This document shows positions 1-8,945 of a DNA stretch of 64,000 bases, one piece after another. Below the pieces are notes generated by a model. It searched no databases, had not been told where the DNA came from, and saw only the letters and a list, made by a program, of their open reading frames with translations. How positions within the stretch are numbered: position 1 is the first letter of the stretch; every line of letters begins with the position of its first letter. Position numbers and translations under genes: made by a program. Source of the DNA: Jiulongibacter sp966250325 (GTDB taxonomy: Bacteria; Bacteroidota; Bacteroidia; Cytophagales; Spirosomataceae); contig CBINGY010000014.1 in the NCBI GenBank assembly GCA_966250325.1, forward strand, positions 17,916 to 81,915, given 5' to 3'.

Positions 1-277
1 AGGCCCCGGTGACTCCTAAAGCATTCTGAGCTTTCTTGTGTGCCGGATCTATAGCAGATTGAAAGTTGTGTTGTACTAAATCCTGATCGGCATCGCCTGT
101 AAAAAGATAGGATACAAATGATACTACCAGCACGATAGAAACAACAAGAAAAAAAACACCGGCAATAAGTCTCCATTGCTCTCCGGATAACTTCATTCCG
201 GAACCGACAGGATTTCTTTCTACCTGAGCTTTACGATGATTGACCGCGGTCTTCTTCTTACGGAAGGTCTTTGCCAT
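1..277 (-). CDS. ftsK: FtsK/SpoIIIE DNA translocase, N-terminal part (runs off the window)
   Basis: This is the first 92 codons of a minus-strand gene that continues beyond the left edge. The translation starts MAKTFRKKKTAVNHRKAQVE. A basic cytoplasmic tail is followed by a hydrophobic membrane helix at about residues 38-58, and then by a GDADQDLVQ segment and NALGVTG. This order is typical of the N-terminus of Bacteroidota FtsK, the septal DNA pump that clears chromosomes at division through a C-terminal RecA-like motor. The motor domain is outside the window, so the call rests on the N-terminal pattern only. A good Bacteroidota promoter lies 34 bases upstream of the start codon. Confidence 0.7.
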   Translation of the reverse strand, partial: MAKTFRKKKTAVNHRKAQVERNPVGSGMKLSGEQWRLIAGVFFLVVSIVLVVSFVSYLFTGDADQDLVQHNFQSAIDPAHKKAQNALGVTGA

Positions 278-310
278 GATATGATTTTATTAGAAAAGCA
301 GTATTGACAA

Positions 311-341
311 CAAAGGTAACAAGAATATTAATCTTTACGAA
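311..341 (-). promoter_or_regulatory. Promoter of ftsK
   Basis: Read on the minus strand, the -7 element TACCTTTG (311-318) is a perfect TAnnTTTG match. A -33 element TTCG (338-341) lies 19 bases upstream, one base off TTTG. The start codon is about 34 bases further on. Confidence 0.45.
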
Positions 342-461
342 TCAGTTCAGATACTTCCACCAAATAGAAAGAATTGTGCCTTTGGGCTACAGATTATGGG
401 AATCGCTCAGGTAATAAAAGATTAATTAATTCTTAATTCTCTATGCGGTTATCGCTACCAA

Positions 462-493
462 TTGGACATTGATATTCAGATTAGTTGCATTTG
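462..493 (+). promoter_or_regulatory. Candidate promoter of the susCD pair
   Basis: TTGG (462-465), a 20-base spacer and TGCATTTG (486-493) resemble the Bacteroidota TTTG/TAnnTTTG promoter with one mismatch in the -7 element. This would give a leader of about 195 bases before the SusC start. The leader contains an 11-codon reading frame at 633-668 (MPMKKQLSQPI) whose role, if any, is unknown. No sigma or anti-sigma gene lies next to it. Confidence 0.3.
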
Positions 494-693
494 TACAATA
501 ACCCGTTTTTTGACAAAAATACCCTCCTATAATCATAAAACTTGGGCTAATTTAGTGGTGAGTGAACTGCAGAATCTCCTACGAATTTCAACCTCAAAAA
601 CCCTTTTAGCCTTTCAAAAATAAACACGAAAAATGCCTATGAAAAAACAACTTTCGCAGCCTATTTAATTAACCTTCTAAACTAGCACTAAAC

Positions 694-3600
694 ATGTTTC
701 AAAAATTTACCCGATCAGGGTGCTTTCTTAGAGAGAGCTCCCTTAGAATTATTTTGCTCTTATTTTTGATCGGTTTCCAGGCATTGGCCAGTACTACGGC
801 TATTGCCCGAACAGTTCAGGGAACCGTTACAGATGCGTCTACAGGAGAAACCCTTCCAGGAGTTTCTGTGATTTACAAAGGCACTACCAAAGGAACCACC
901 ACTGACCCGAACGGTCTTTTTAAGCTTGAAGTAGATAATGACAATGCCGTTCTTATCTTCAGTTTTATTGGCTATCAGAATCAGGAGGTGCCGGTAGGAA
1001 ATCAATCAACGATTAATGTACAGCTGGTTTCTGATGCTCAGGCACTGAACGAAGTAGTTGTAATTGGTTACGGCTCGGTAAAAAAATCTGATCTTACCGG
1101 CTCAGTGAGCTCTGTAAAAGGAGACCAGCTCAAAGAAAGACCCGCACCTTCTCTTAACCAGTCTATGGCCGGAAGAATGCCCGGTGTACAGGTCAATGTC
1201 AACTCAGGTCGCCCCGGTGGACGTACCAATGTTCGTATCCGTGGTTTCAGCTCCATCAACTCTTCCAATAACCCGCTTTATGTGGTGGATGGAGTTATGA
1301 TGCCTCAGGGAAATCAAGCCCAGTACAGTACAGCGATCGACTACATTAATCCGAACGACATCGTTTCCGTTGAGGTTCTGAAAGATGCTTCCTCTACAGC
1401 TATCTATGGTGCACGCGGTGCCAATGGTGTAATCCTGGTAACTACCAAGAAAGGACAGGCAGGCGAAGGCAAAGTTTCCTATAGTGTAGATTTAAGTGTA
1501 CCTACTATTGGCCCGAAAAGACCACAGGTTCTGAATGCCAAAGAATATCTGGCAGTAGAAGATCTGGCCTATGCAAATATTGCCAAGTTTGACCCTACGG
1601 GATGGGCATCAGGCAAATATGCCAATCTGGACCCCGTGAAAAGAAGAAGGGAATACAGTGCCAAATTTCCGGGCGTTTTTGATGAAAACCTGAACCCGCT
1701 TTACGATACAGACTGGTTTAAAGAGGCCACACAAAATCTCGTTTCCCAAAACCACCAACTGAATTTCAGTGGAGGTAACAGTAAGACAACGTATTCCCTT
1801 TCATTAAACTACCGCGATGAGCAAGGGCTTATCAAAACCACCTATCAAACCAGGTATGCTACACGCTTCAGTATTGATGATCAGGTGAAAAAGTGGCTGA
1901 AAATGGGTGCTACCATAAGTTATGTGGATCAGGGAGAAAACCTGAGTGATATTAATGATGCCGTTTCCCGCCAGATTGTGGAAGATTTCCCATTCCTTCC
2001 GGTGAGATACGCAGACGGTACTTTTGCCAATAACCGTGATTATCCGCAGGCTGAAGGCACGATGAGCTCTGTACACCGCTTAAATGGCAGAAGGTATATT
2101 ATCAACTCCCAAACCACGCTGGGTAGTTTGTATTCGAATATATCTTTTACTCCAAACCTGCAGATGCGTACGGTTTTAGGCGTGAATATTCTGAATCAGG
2201 GGATCAATCAATCGAGTACCCGTACCTTATCCATTTCGCAGTTTGGAACTGCCGAAAAGGTAAGAAATGACGAAACCTTCTGGTCTTTGGAAAACTATCT
2301 TACTTACAATAAGACGTTCAGCGGAATTCATGACGTAACTGCTATGGCGGGTATCTCCTGGCAGGAAACCACAGAAACTTCAAGCCGGGCTTATGTCCAA
2401 AATTTTGCGACAGACTATTTTGGTTTTGACAATCTGGGAGCTGGAGCCACAAACCCGCAGGTGGGTTCAGGTGCTTCTCGTTTCGCATTCAACTCGTATT
2501 TCGGCCGGGTGAATTATACACTAAATGGCAAATACCTACTTACTGTTACTGGCCGTGCAGATGGTTCTTCAAAATTTGGAGAGAATCATAAATACGCCTT
2601 CTTTCCATCCACAGCTTTAGCCTGGAGAGTATCAGATGAGCCATTTATGAAGTCCAATTCCTTCATCACGAATCTGAAACTACGTGCCAGTTACGGTGTT
2701 ACTGGTAACTCAGAGATACCCCCCTACTCCTCTCTATCTCTGCTTAGCTCTACCTACGCCACCATTTATGGTGACAGCCGTGTAAGCGGAACGGGTGTAA
2801 ACCGTTTGGCTAACCCTAACCTGAAGTGGGAAAAGACCGCTCAGTCTGATGTGGGTCTTGAGTTCAGTATCTTAAAGGGACGGGTAGCCGTTGAAGCTGA
2901 TTACTATTACAGAAAAACTACTGACATGCTTCTGGATGCTCCGGTACCGAGAACCAGCGGTTACGCAGTAATTCGTAAAAACGTGGGTTCTATGCAAAAT
3001 CAGGGGGTAGAACTTAACCTAAGTACGGTCAATCTGGAACGTGACAGATTCAGCTGGAGCACTACCTTTAATATTTCTATGAACCGGAACAAGGTGTTAT
3101 CTCTTGCCACTCCTTCGGATATTTTCGGGGTAGGAGGACCCAACTTCACCAACCAGACTTCTGTGATTCGTGTAGGTGAGCCGGTAGGTGCCTTCTGGGG
3201 GCTTATTCGTCTGGGTACATGGAGTGAGGCCGAGCGTGATGAAGCGGCGTCTTTCCGAAGCTATAGAAATAACCTGCCAATGCTTCCGGGAGATATTAAA
3301 TATGCTGATCTGAACGGTGACAAAGCCATTACAGATGCAGATAGAACGATCATCGGAAACGGAAGCCCGAAAGGCTGGGGCTCTTTGATTAACAATTTTA
3401 AGTTTGGCAATTTTGACCTGACGCTTGATTTGCAATACACCTACGGAAACGATGTGCTGGATATGACACTTCACCCAAGTGAAGACAGACAGGCCATTGC
3501 AAACAGCTACACCACCGTTTTGGATGCTTGGACACCGGAAAATCAGGACACTCCTGTAGCTCAGATTCGTGAAACACGTGCAGGGTACGTAACCAATGTA

Positions 3601-3879
3601 GATTCTCGCTGGGTATTTGATGGCTCATTCCTTCGAGGCAGAAACCTGTTACTGGGATATAATGTACCTGCCTCATTTACCGAGAAAATCAAGCTTGATC
3701 GTATGAGAGTCTATCTATCTACACAGAATTTCTTTTTGCTTACCAAGTATCCTCACGGAGATCCTGAAGTTACACCAACCAACGGAAACGAAGCAAGTAA
3801 TGTATTCTCGCAAGGTATGATCTGGCACGGATATCCTAAGCCTACTGTGTACATGGGCGGAGTTCAAATCACTATTTAA
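694..3879 (+). CDS. SusC-like TonB-dependent outer-membrane transporter
   Basis: A 1061-residue SusC/RagA-family receptor that imports oligosaccharides or other large nutrients across the outer membrane, using energy from TonB. A signal segment (about 16-38) is followed by a carboxypeptidase-regulatory-like beta-sandwich (about 40-125, starting VQGTVTDASTGETLPGVSV). Next comes the plug, with the family hallmark LNEVVVIGYGSVKKSDLTGS (about 118-137), and a long beta-barrel ending in an aromatic-poor ITI. There is no extra STN domain, so direct anti-sigma signalling is unlikely. The partner SusD gene follows 29 bases later. No glycosidase, protease or sulfatase is linked, so the substrate cannot be inferred. 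Confidence 0.93.
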   Translation: MFQKFTRSGCFLRESSLRIILLLFLIGFQALASTTAIARTVQGTVTDASTGETLPGVSVIYKGTTKGTTTDPNGLFKLEVDNDNAVLIFSFIGYQNQEVPVGNQSTINVQLVSDAQALNEVVVIGYGSVKKSDLTGSVSSVKGDQLKERPAPSLNQSMAGRMPGVQVNVNSGRPGGRTNVRIRGFSSINSSNNPLYVVDGVMMPQGNQAQYSTAIDYINPNDIVSVEVLKDASSTAIYGARGANGVILVTTKKGQAGEGKVSYSVDLSVPTIGPKRPQVLNAKEYLAVEDLAYANIAKFDPTGWASGKYANLDPVKRRREYSAKFPGVFDENLNPLYDTDWFKEATQNLVSQNHQLNFSGGNSKTTYSLSLNYRDEQGLIKTTYQTRYATRFSIDDQVKKWLKMGATISYVDQGENLSDINDAVSRQIVEDFPFLPVRYADGTFANNRDYPQAEGTMSSVHRLNGRRYIINSQTTLGSLYSNISFTPNLQMRTVLGVNILNQGINQSSTRTLSISQFGTAEKVRNDETFWSLENYLTYNKTFSGIHDVTAMAGISWQETTETSSRAYVQNFATDYFGFDNLGAGATNPQVGSGASRFAFNSYFGRVNYTLNGKYLLTVTGRADGSSKFGENHKYAFFPSTALAWRVSDEPFMKSNSFITNLKLRASYGVTGNSEIPPYSSLSLLSSTYATIYGDSRVSGTGVNRLANPNLKWEKTAQSDVGLEFSILKGRVAVEADYYYRKTTDMLLDAPVPRTSGYAVIRKNVGSMQNQGVELNLSTVNLERDRFSWSTTFNISMNRNKVLSLATPSDIFGVGGPNFTNQTSVIRVGEPVGAFWGLIRLGTWSEAERDEAASFRSYRNNLPMLPGDIKYADLNGDKAITDADRTIIGNGSPKGWGSLINNFKFGNFDLTLDLQYTYGNDVLDMTLHPSEDRQAIANSYTTVLDAWTPENQDTPVAQIRETRAGYVTNVDSRWVFDGSFLRGRNLLLGYNVPASFTEKIKLDRMRVYLSTQNFFLLTKYPHGDPEVTPTNGNEASNVFSQGMIWHGYPKPTVYMGGVQITI

Positions 3880-3908
3880 GTCGGAAACAACCTTTAAAAC
3901 TGAACAAA

Positions 3909-5468
3909 ATGAAAAATTTCAAATTTAAGCATATATCAACGCTGGCCCTTGGAATAAGCTTCATGCTTGGCGGCTCGGGTTGCACAGACTTCCTGAAAGA
4001 GCAGGACCCTTCAAACCTGACTCCTGATAGTTTCTATACCATCCCCGATCACGCTGAAGCAGCACTCGCTGCCGCGTATTCCGGTTTACGTTTTTATGGC
4101 GATGGTGCCGGTATTTTCTCTTCAAACTGGCAGTTGCTGGAGGCAGTCACTGGTACAGCCACCACGGAAACGGCCCAGAATTCTGATCTGAATAACCTGT
4201 ACTCGCTTTCTTACGACGGAAATACCCAGCATGTAGTAAACTGGTGGAATGGTCTCTACAGGTTAATTGCCAATGCCAATCTTGTACTGGAGAAAGTGCC
4301 AAACATTAATCCGATGCCAGAAGCTCAGCGAACCAAAATTCTGAGTGAAGCCCGTTTTCTGAGAGCTTTGGCGTATTTTCATATTGTAAGACTCTGGGGA
4401 GATGCTCCGCTGATTACCTCTCCCCAGACCGCCTCATCAGAAGACTTCTTTCCATCACGGGCTCCGCAGGAAGAAATCTATAACCTGATTATTGAGGATC
4501 TGAAGTTTGCCGAAGAAGGCGGCCTAAACTGGATGGACCCCAGCGGGAGAGTAAATAAAGCCGCAGTGAAAGGATTTCTGGCGAAAGTTTATCTGACCAT
4601 GGCCGGTTATCCGTTGCAAAAGGGTGCTACACATTATCAGCTGGCAGCCGACAAAGCAAAGGAAGTCATTGATTATGCCAATGCAAATCCCAATCAGATT
4701 GATCTCTTTCAAACCTATAAAGAGGTACATAATGAAACCTTGAAAAACAGGGTTGAGCACTTGTTCCAGATCCAATACAATACCGTAGTAGCAGGGAATC
4801 CGATGGGTAACTATTTCCCGAACTTCAAGCCGGTGACTTACAGCGGCCCGGGTGGAACAGGAAGTACCGTCCCTACTCGTTCCTTTTACAATTCATTTGA
4901 AGAAGGTGACAAGCGTACGGTTGACCAGGAGGGATGGTTCTATACCACCTATTTCACCAACGGAAACGGTGAGCGTTTTGATCTGGGTGCACCTTATGTT
5001 TTCAAACACTTCAACCAGATAGCCAATGGATCTCCCGGTGCCGCCGGTACACGTAACGATAACCTTAACGTGCCACTGCTACGTTTTGCTGAGGTTCTTC
5101 TCATTTATGCGGAAGCTCAGAACGAAGTAGCCGGACCTGGCCAGGACGCTTACAATGCTCTGAAACGTATTCGTGACAGAGCCACACTGGAAACCCCGGC
5201 CCTGGGTACCTTCTCAAAAGAAAGCTTCAGAGAGGCCGTTTGGAGAGAAAGGTGGTATGAGTTCTGCTATGAAGGCATTACCTGGTATGATATGGTTCGT
5301 CTCAGAAAAGTGTTTAATGAGCAGACCAAAGGTTTTGACAATTTCGTAGGGCACGTAAACCTTAACACCAACGTGGCTTTACAGGAAAAACACCTGCTTT
5401 TCCCGCTGGGTATTCAGGAAATGTTGAATAATCCGAATCTAAGCCCGCAGAATCCAGGTTACAATTGA
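3909..5468 (+). CDS. SusD/RagB-family nutrient-binding lipoprotein
   Basis: A 519-residue surface lipoprotein that forms the lid of the SusC transporter encoded just upstream. The signal peptide ends in a lipobox GGSGC (Cys at about 25), followed by the usual TDFLKEQDPSNLTP start of the mature SusD fold. Helical TPR-like segments carry SEARFLRALAYFHIVRLWGD, a strong family signature. The C-terminal half has LLRFAEVLLIYAEAQNE and the ending LSPQNPGYN typical of the family. The ligand is unknown. A strong terminator follows, so the operon probably holds only these two genes. Confidence 0.93.
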   Translation: MKNFKFKHISTLALGISFMLGGSGCTDFLKEQDPSNLTPDSFYTIPDHAEAALAAAYSGLRFYGDGAGIFSSNWQLLEAVTGTATTETAQNSDLNNLYSLSYDGNTQHVVNWWNGLYRLIANANLVLEKVPNINPMPEAQRTKILSEARFLRALAYFHIVRLWGDAPLITSPQTASSEDFFPSRAPQEEIYNLIIEDLKFAEEGGLNWMDPSGRVNKAAVKGFLAKVYLTMAGYPLQKGATHYQLAADKAKEVIDYANANPNQIDLFQTYKEVHNETLKNRVEHLFQIQYNTVVAGNPMGNYFPNFKPVTYSGPGGTGSTVPTRSFYNSFEEGDKRTVDQEGWFYTTYFTNGNGERFDLGAPYVFKHFNQIANGSPGAAGTRNDNLNVPLLRFAEVLLIYAEAQNEVAGPGQDAYNALKRIRDRATLETPALGTFSKESFREAVWRERWYEFCYEGITWYDMVRLRKVFNEQTKGFDNFVGHVNLNTNVALQEKHLLFPLGIQEMLNNPNLSPQNPGYN

Positions 5469-5491
5469 TACAGAGTAGTTTATGGTTTAAG

Positions 5492-5527
5492 AAACAGGCG
5501 GCCGGCAATAGCTGGCCGTTTGTTTTT
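5492..5527 (+). terminator. Rho-independent terminator after susD
   Basis: AAACAGGCGGCCGGC (5492-5506), loop AATA, and GCTGGCCGTTTGTTT form a stem of about 15 pairs, three of them G-U, followed by a T run. Confidence 0.8.
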
Positions 5528-5908
5528 AAATCAGCAACTGATATTCAGAGAACGCATTCGTTGATTGACATAATCCTTTACTTTGAGCACGCTTTTCTAT
5601 TTTAAGTCCTGCACAAGTATGATGATAGTACTATGAATTGATACATTGCTTTTTCTTCAAAAGGTATGGTTAGGCGTGAAACTCATTTCACATAAAGGAT
5701 GCATGATCTCCTCAAGGTATCTTAAAGAGTTAACATGGTACACACTAATTTGAAGAAATAATTAAATCTTCCGTTTTATCTGGACAAACAAAAAATAAAA
5801 AGGGGAAATCATCTAGAAAAAAGGGCTTTGGCTGATCGAATTACAGTCACTTTGATCGTATTTGGCAAAGATGCTGGTTATTAGTGAGATCAAAAAAGAA
5901 AGGGCTGC
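5528..5908. other. Intergenic stretch without recognised features
   Basis: About 380 AT-rich bases between the susD terminator and the acpP promoter. I found no convincing coding frame, tRNA or hairpin. Confidence 0.5.
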
Positions 5909-5940
5909 TTTGTTGATTTCAGCGAAAAGCATTTTCTTTG
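5909..5940 (+). promoter_or_regulatory. Promoter of the acpP-fabF-rnc cluster
   Basis: TTTG (5909-5912), a 20-base spacer and TTTCTTTG (5933-5940) match TTTG/TAnnTTTG with one mismatch. The acpP start is 30 bases downstream. Confidence 0.45.
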
Positions 5941-5969
5941 CACTGTTTTAAACCAAATACATTTTTATA

Positions 5970-6206
5970 ATGTCAGATATCGCATCGAAAGTAACGAAAA
6001 TTATTGTGGAAAAGCTTGGTGTGGAAGAGTCTGAAGTGACTCCCGAAGCTTCTTTTACAAACGATTTGGGAGCTGATTCATTGGACACCGTAGAACTCAT
6101 CATGGAGTTTGAAAAAGAATTCAATGTTTCTATTCCTGACGATCAGGCTGAAAATATTCAAACCGTTGGACAGGCGGTTGCTTATCTGGAAGAGAATTCC
6201 AAGTAA
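5970..6206 (+). CDS. acpP: Acyl carrier protein
   Basis: A 78-residue acidic carrier protein that holds growing fatty acyl chains as thioesters on a phosphopantetheine arm. The attachment site DSL is present with Ser37, in the context NDLGADSLDTVELIMEFE. Helix III and IV sequences (IPDDQAENIQTVGQAVAYLE) are standard. It is followed by fabF, the classic acpP-fabF arrangement, and then rnc. Length and composition are normal for the family. Confidence 0.97.
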   Translation: MSDIASKVTKIIVEKLGVEESEVTPEASFTNDLGADSLDTVELIMEFEKEFNVSIPDDQAENIQTVGQAVAYLEENSK

Positions 6207-6292
6207 TATTCCTGCCCCTTTTCAAAAGTTCAATATTCAGTTTTGTGTAAATTGGGTATTGAACTTTTCCATTTAAATACAAACCTGATTTT

Positions 6293-7543
6293 ATGGAACT
6301 GAAACGAGTAGTAGTTACTGGTCTTGGTGCTCTTACCCCTATTGGAAATACCGTTGACGAATACTGGAATGGTTTGAAAAACGGGGTTAGTGGAGCAAAT
6401 ATCATTACGCATTTTGACCCCACTGAGTTTAAAACGCAGTTTGCCTGCGAGATCAAAAATTTTGATGTCACTCAGTTTATTCCCAAGCCTGAAGCCCGCA
6501 AAATGGACCTTTTCACACAGTATGGTGTGGTGGTGGCCGAGCAGGCGGTGAGAGATTCAGGACTGGATCTGGAAAAAGTTAATAAGGATAAAATCGGAGT
6601 CATCTGGGGGTCTGGTATAGGCGGCTTGATGACTTTCGAGGAAGAAGTACTTAATCTGGCCGCCAATAACCTGGTGCCGCGATTCAATCCATTCTTCATT
6701 CCCAAAATGATTGCAGATTCTGCTTCCGGTCAAATCTCCATGAAATTCGGATTCAGAGGTCCAAATTACGTAACGGTTTCGGCCTGTGCTTCAGCAAACA
6801 ACGCAATTATTGATGCGTTCAATTATATCCGGTTAGGTCGTATGGTAGCCTGTGTATCCGGCGGTTCAGAGGCCGCTGTGACACGTGCCGGAGTAGGAGG
6901 TTTTAATGCTCTAAGAGCCCTTTCTACCCGAAATGACGATTACAAGACGGCTTCTCGACCCTATGATAAAGATCGTGATGGCTTTGTCTTGGGTGAAGGT
7001 GGGGCCGGATTGATACTGGAAGAGTATGAGCATGCCAAAGCCCGTGGGGCGAAAATATATTGCGAAGTGGTAGGTGGTGGAATTTCCTCCGATGCATACC
7101 ATATCACCGCACCGCATCCGGAAGGCCTGGGGGCCTTTCTTTCCATGGAAGATGCCTTACGTGATGCCGGAATGAAACCCGAAGACGTGGATTACATCAA
7201 TACACACGGCACCTCGACCGGTCTAGGAGATCCGCAGGAAATCAAGGCCATTGAAAAGCTCTTTGGTGATCATACATATAAGCTTAGCATAAGCTCTACC
7301 AAATCGATGACTGGTCATTTGCTGGGCGGTGCGGGAGCCGTGGAATCTGTGGCTGCGGTACTGGCTATTCAAAATCAGATGGTGCCTCCTACAATCAACC
7401 TTTCTAATGTAGATGAAGAGATTGATTCACGGATTGATCTTACCCCAAATAAGGCCAAAGAACGAAAAATAGATGTAGTTTTGTCAAATTGTTTCGGTTT
7501 CGGCGGGCACAATGCGACATTGATATTTAAAAAACCAGACTGA
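6293..7543 (+). CDS. fabF: Beta-ketoacyl-ACP synthase II
   Basis: A 416-residue KAS II condensing enzyme that elongates acyl-ACP with malonyl-ACP in fatty acid synthesis. The catalytic triad can be read directly: Cys165 in VSACASANNA, His305 in NTHGTSTG and His342 in SMTGHLLGGAGA, with Lys337 close by. The chain spans the full thiolase-fold length. It lies 86 bases after acpP, whose product carries its substrates, and is probably co-transcribed with it. Confidence 0.97.
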   Translation: MELKRVVVTGLGALTPIGNTVDEYWNGLKNGVSGANIITHFDPTEFKTQFACEIKNFDVTQFIPKPEARKMDLFTQYGVVVAEQAVRDSGLDLEKVNKDKIGVIWGSGIGGLMTFEEEVLNLAANNLVPRFNPFFIPKMIADSASGQISMKFGFRGPNYVTVSACASANNAIIDAFNYIRLGRMVACVSGGSEAAVTRAGVGGFNALRALSTRNDDYKTASRPYDKDRDGFVLGEGGAGLILEEYEHAKARGAKIYCEVVGGGISSDAYHITAPHPEGLGAFLSMEDALRDAGMKPEDVDYINTHGTSTGLGDPQEIKAIEKLFGDHTYKLSISSTKSMTGHLLGGAGAVESVAAVLAIQNQMVPPTINLSNVDEEIDSRIDLTPNKAKERKIDVVLSNCFGFGGHNATLIFKKPD

Positions 7544-7565
7544 GCCTGGCTCAGTTGAGTACTGA

Positions 7566-8306
7566 ATGGCAATAGCTGAAAACATTATCGGTTTTTTTAC
7601 AACCGACGGCAAGGTTAAGGAATTTAGAAAGGCCATAGAACGTATCATCGGCGAAAAACCGGGTAACGATTCTCTCTATTACCTTGCCTTCAGACATACT
7701 TCAGCATCAAAAAACGGAATCGTCGAGGGATTTAAAGAGTCAAATGAACGGCTGGAGTACCTCGGCGATTCTGTTTTAGGAATGATCGTGGCCGAATACT
7801 TGTTTAAAAAATACCCATTTAAAGACGAGGGCTTCCTCACCGAAATTCGCTCAAGAATAGTGAATCGTGAATCTCTGAATGTAGTAGCACGTAAAATTGG
7901 AGTAGATAATCTCATCACTTTTGACGGAAATCGTGTTTCTCAGGGCCGTACTTCCATGTATGGGGATGCCATGGAAGCACTTATCGGGGCAGTCTATCTT
8001 GACAAAGGCTTCAGATTTACGAAACAATTTATAATTAAGATACTGATAGCCAATTACTTTGATCTTGACAAGGTAATCCAGAACAATGCCAACTATAAGA
8101 GCATTTTACTTACATGGGCTCAGTCTTTATCCAAAAAGGTTGAGTTTACTATCATCAAGGAAAATGGCAAACACCACAGTAAAGAATTTGTAGCTCAGGT
8201 ATCTGTTGACAATGAAGTGATAAGCGAAGGTAGCGGCTGGAATAAGAAAAAAGCCGAGCAGGATGCTGCCCGTAAAGCCTGTGAAACTCTCAAGATTGAA
8301 GGTTAA
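7566..8306 (+). CDS. rnc: Ribonuclease III
   Basis: A 246-residue double-stranded-RNA endonuclease used in rRNA and mRNA processing. The signature ERLEYLGDSVLG (about 61-72) carries the metal-binding Glu and Asp. A second acidic cluster lies in YGDAMEALIGAVYLDKGF, and a double-stranded RNA-binding domain spans about 172-243 and ends KKKAEQDAARKACETL. It begins 22 bases after fabF. The acpP-fabF-rnc order is common in Bacteroidota. Confidence 0.96.
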   Translation: MAIAENIIGFFTTDGKVKEFRKAIERIIGEKPGNDSLYYLAFRHTSASKNGIVEGFKESNERLEYLGDSVLGMIVAEYLFKKYPFKDEGFLTEIRSRIVNRESLNVVARKIGVDNLITFDGNRVSQGRTSMYGDAMEALIGAVYLDKGFRFTKQFIIKILIANYFDLDKVIQNNANYKSILLTWAQSLSKKVEFTIIKENGKHHSKEFVAQVSVDNEVISEGSGWNKKKAEQDAARKACETLKIEG

Positions 8307-8311
8307 TCTAT

Positions 8312-8881
8312 TTATTCCTTCATCACTTTTGTGATTTCGTTAAGCCGATCTACCTTATATTCAAAATCCCCCTTTAAACGGTCTCTGATCGACTTCAGGT
8401 TATCCAGCGTCTCTTGAAGTGAATCGGGCAAGATTTCCTCTAAAACCTCGCGAAAACGCTTTGCAAAGGTAGGTGACTTCCCATTGGTAGATATGGCAAT
8501 TTTCAAATCCCCCTTCTGAACCACTGAGCTTAAATAAAAGTCGCATAGATCGGGTTTGTCGGCCACGTTGACAAGGATATTCTGTGCACGGCAATCTCCC
8601 TGTACCTCGCGGCTAACCTCAGGCAAACCTGTACCTACAATCACCAGATTCTTTCCTTCCAGATGCTTAGCGGAATACGGCTCAAAAATAAGTTCTATGG
8701 AATGAAGTGCCGCAAGTTGTTGAATAGTCGCAGAAATCTCAGGAGCCACCAGGGTAATGCGGGTTTTAGGTGAATTTCTAAGTACCGCTTCCAGCTTCTC
8801 CAAGCCGACATAGCCCCCGCCCACTATCAGCAGATGCATCTGCTCTAATTTCAAAAAAACGGGAAATAAGGTATTTTCCAT
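8312..8881 (-). CDS. Siroheme synthase, precorrin-2 dehydrogenase/ferrochelatase domain
   Basis: A protein of 189 residues equivalent to the N-terminal half of CysG, or to Met8p. It oxidises precorrin-2 to sirohydrochlorin with NAD and probably inserts iron, giving siroheme for sulfite or nitrite reductase. The Rossmann motif VGGGYVGLEKL sits at about residues 20-30, and later NVADKPDLCDFYLSSVVQKGDL and STNGKSPTFAKRFRE are family hallmarks. I chose the ATG at 8881 rather than an in-frame TTG at 8887 because homologues start near MENTLFPVFLKLEQ. The methyltransferase half is absent and must be encoded elsewhere. It ends only 5 bases from the end of rnc on the other strand. Confidence 0.88.
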   Translation of the reverse strand: MENTLFPVFLKLEQMHLLIVGGGYVGLEKLEAVLRNSPKTRITLVAPEISATIQQLAALHSIELIFEPYSAKHLEGKNLVIVGTGLPEVSREVQGDCRAQNILVNVADKPDLCDFYLSSVVQKGDLKIAISTNGKSPTFAKRFREVLEEILPDSLQETLDNLKSIRDRLKGDFEYKVDRLNEITKVMKE

Positions 8882-8894
8882 ATCCAAAGGTCAT

Positions 8895-8928
8895 ACAAAA
8901 AGGGATACCTGTCGGCATCCCTTTTTGT
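8895..8928 (-). terminator. Terminator after the PpiD-like gene
   Basis: ACAAAAAGGGATGCC on the minus strand pairs with GGTATCCCTTTTTGT around a four-base loop, followed by T-rich sequence. The one mismatch on the plus strand becomes a G-U pair on the minus strand, which supports the minus direction. Confidence 0.7.
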
Positions 8929-8945
8929 AAAATTCAATAGTTCGA

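Noticed and set aside
5600..5900. A possible small RNA or gene before acpP
   Set aside because: Only short AT-rich frames and no stable hairpin with a terminator were seen.
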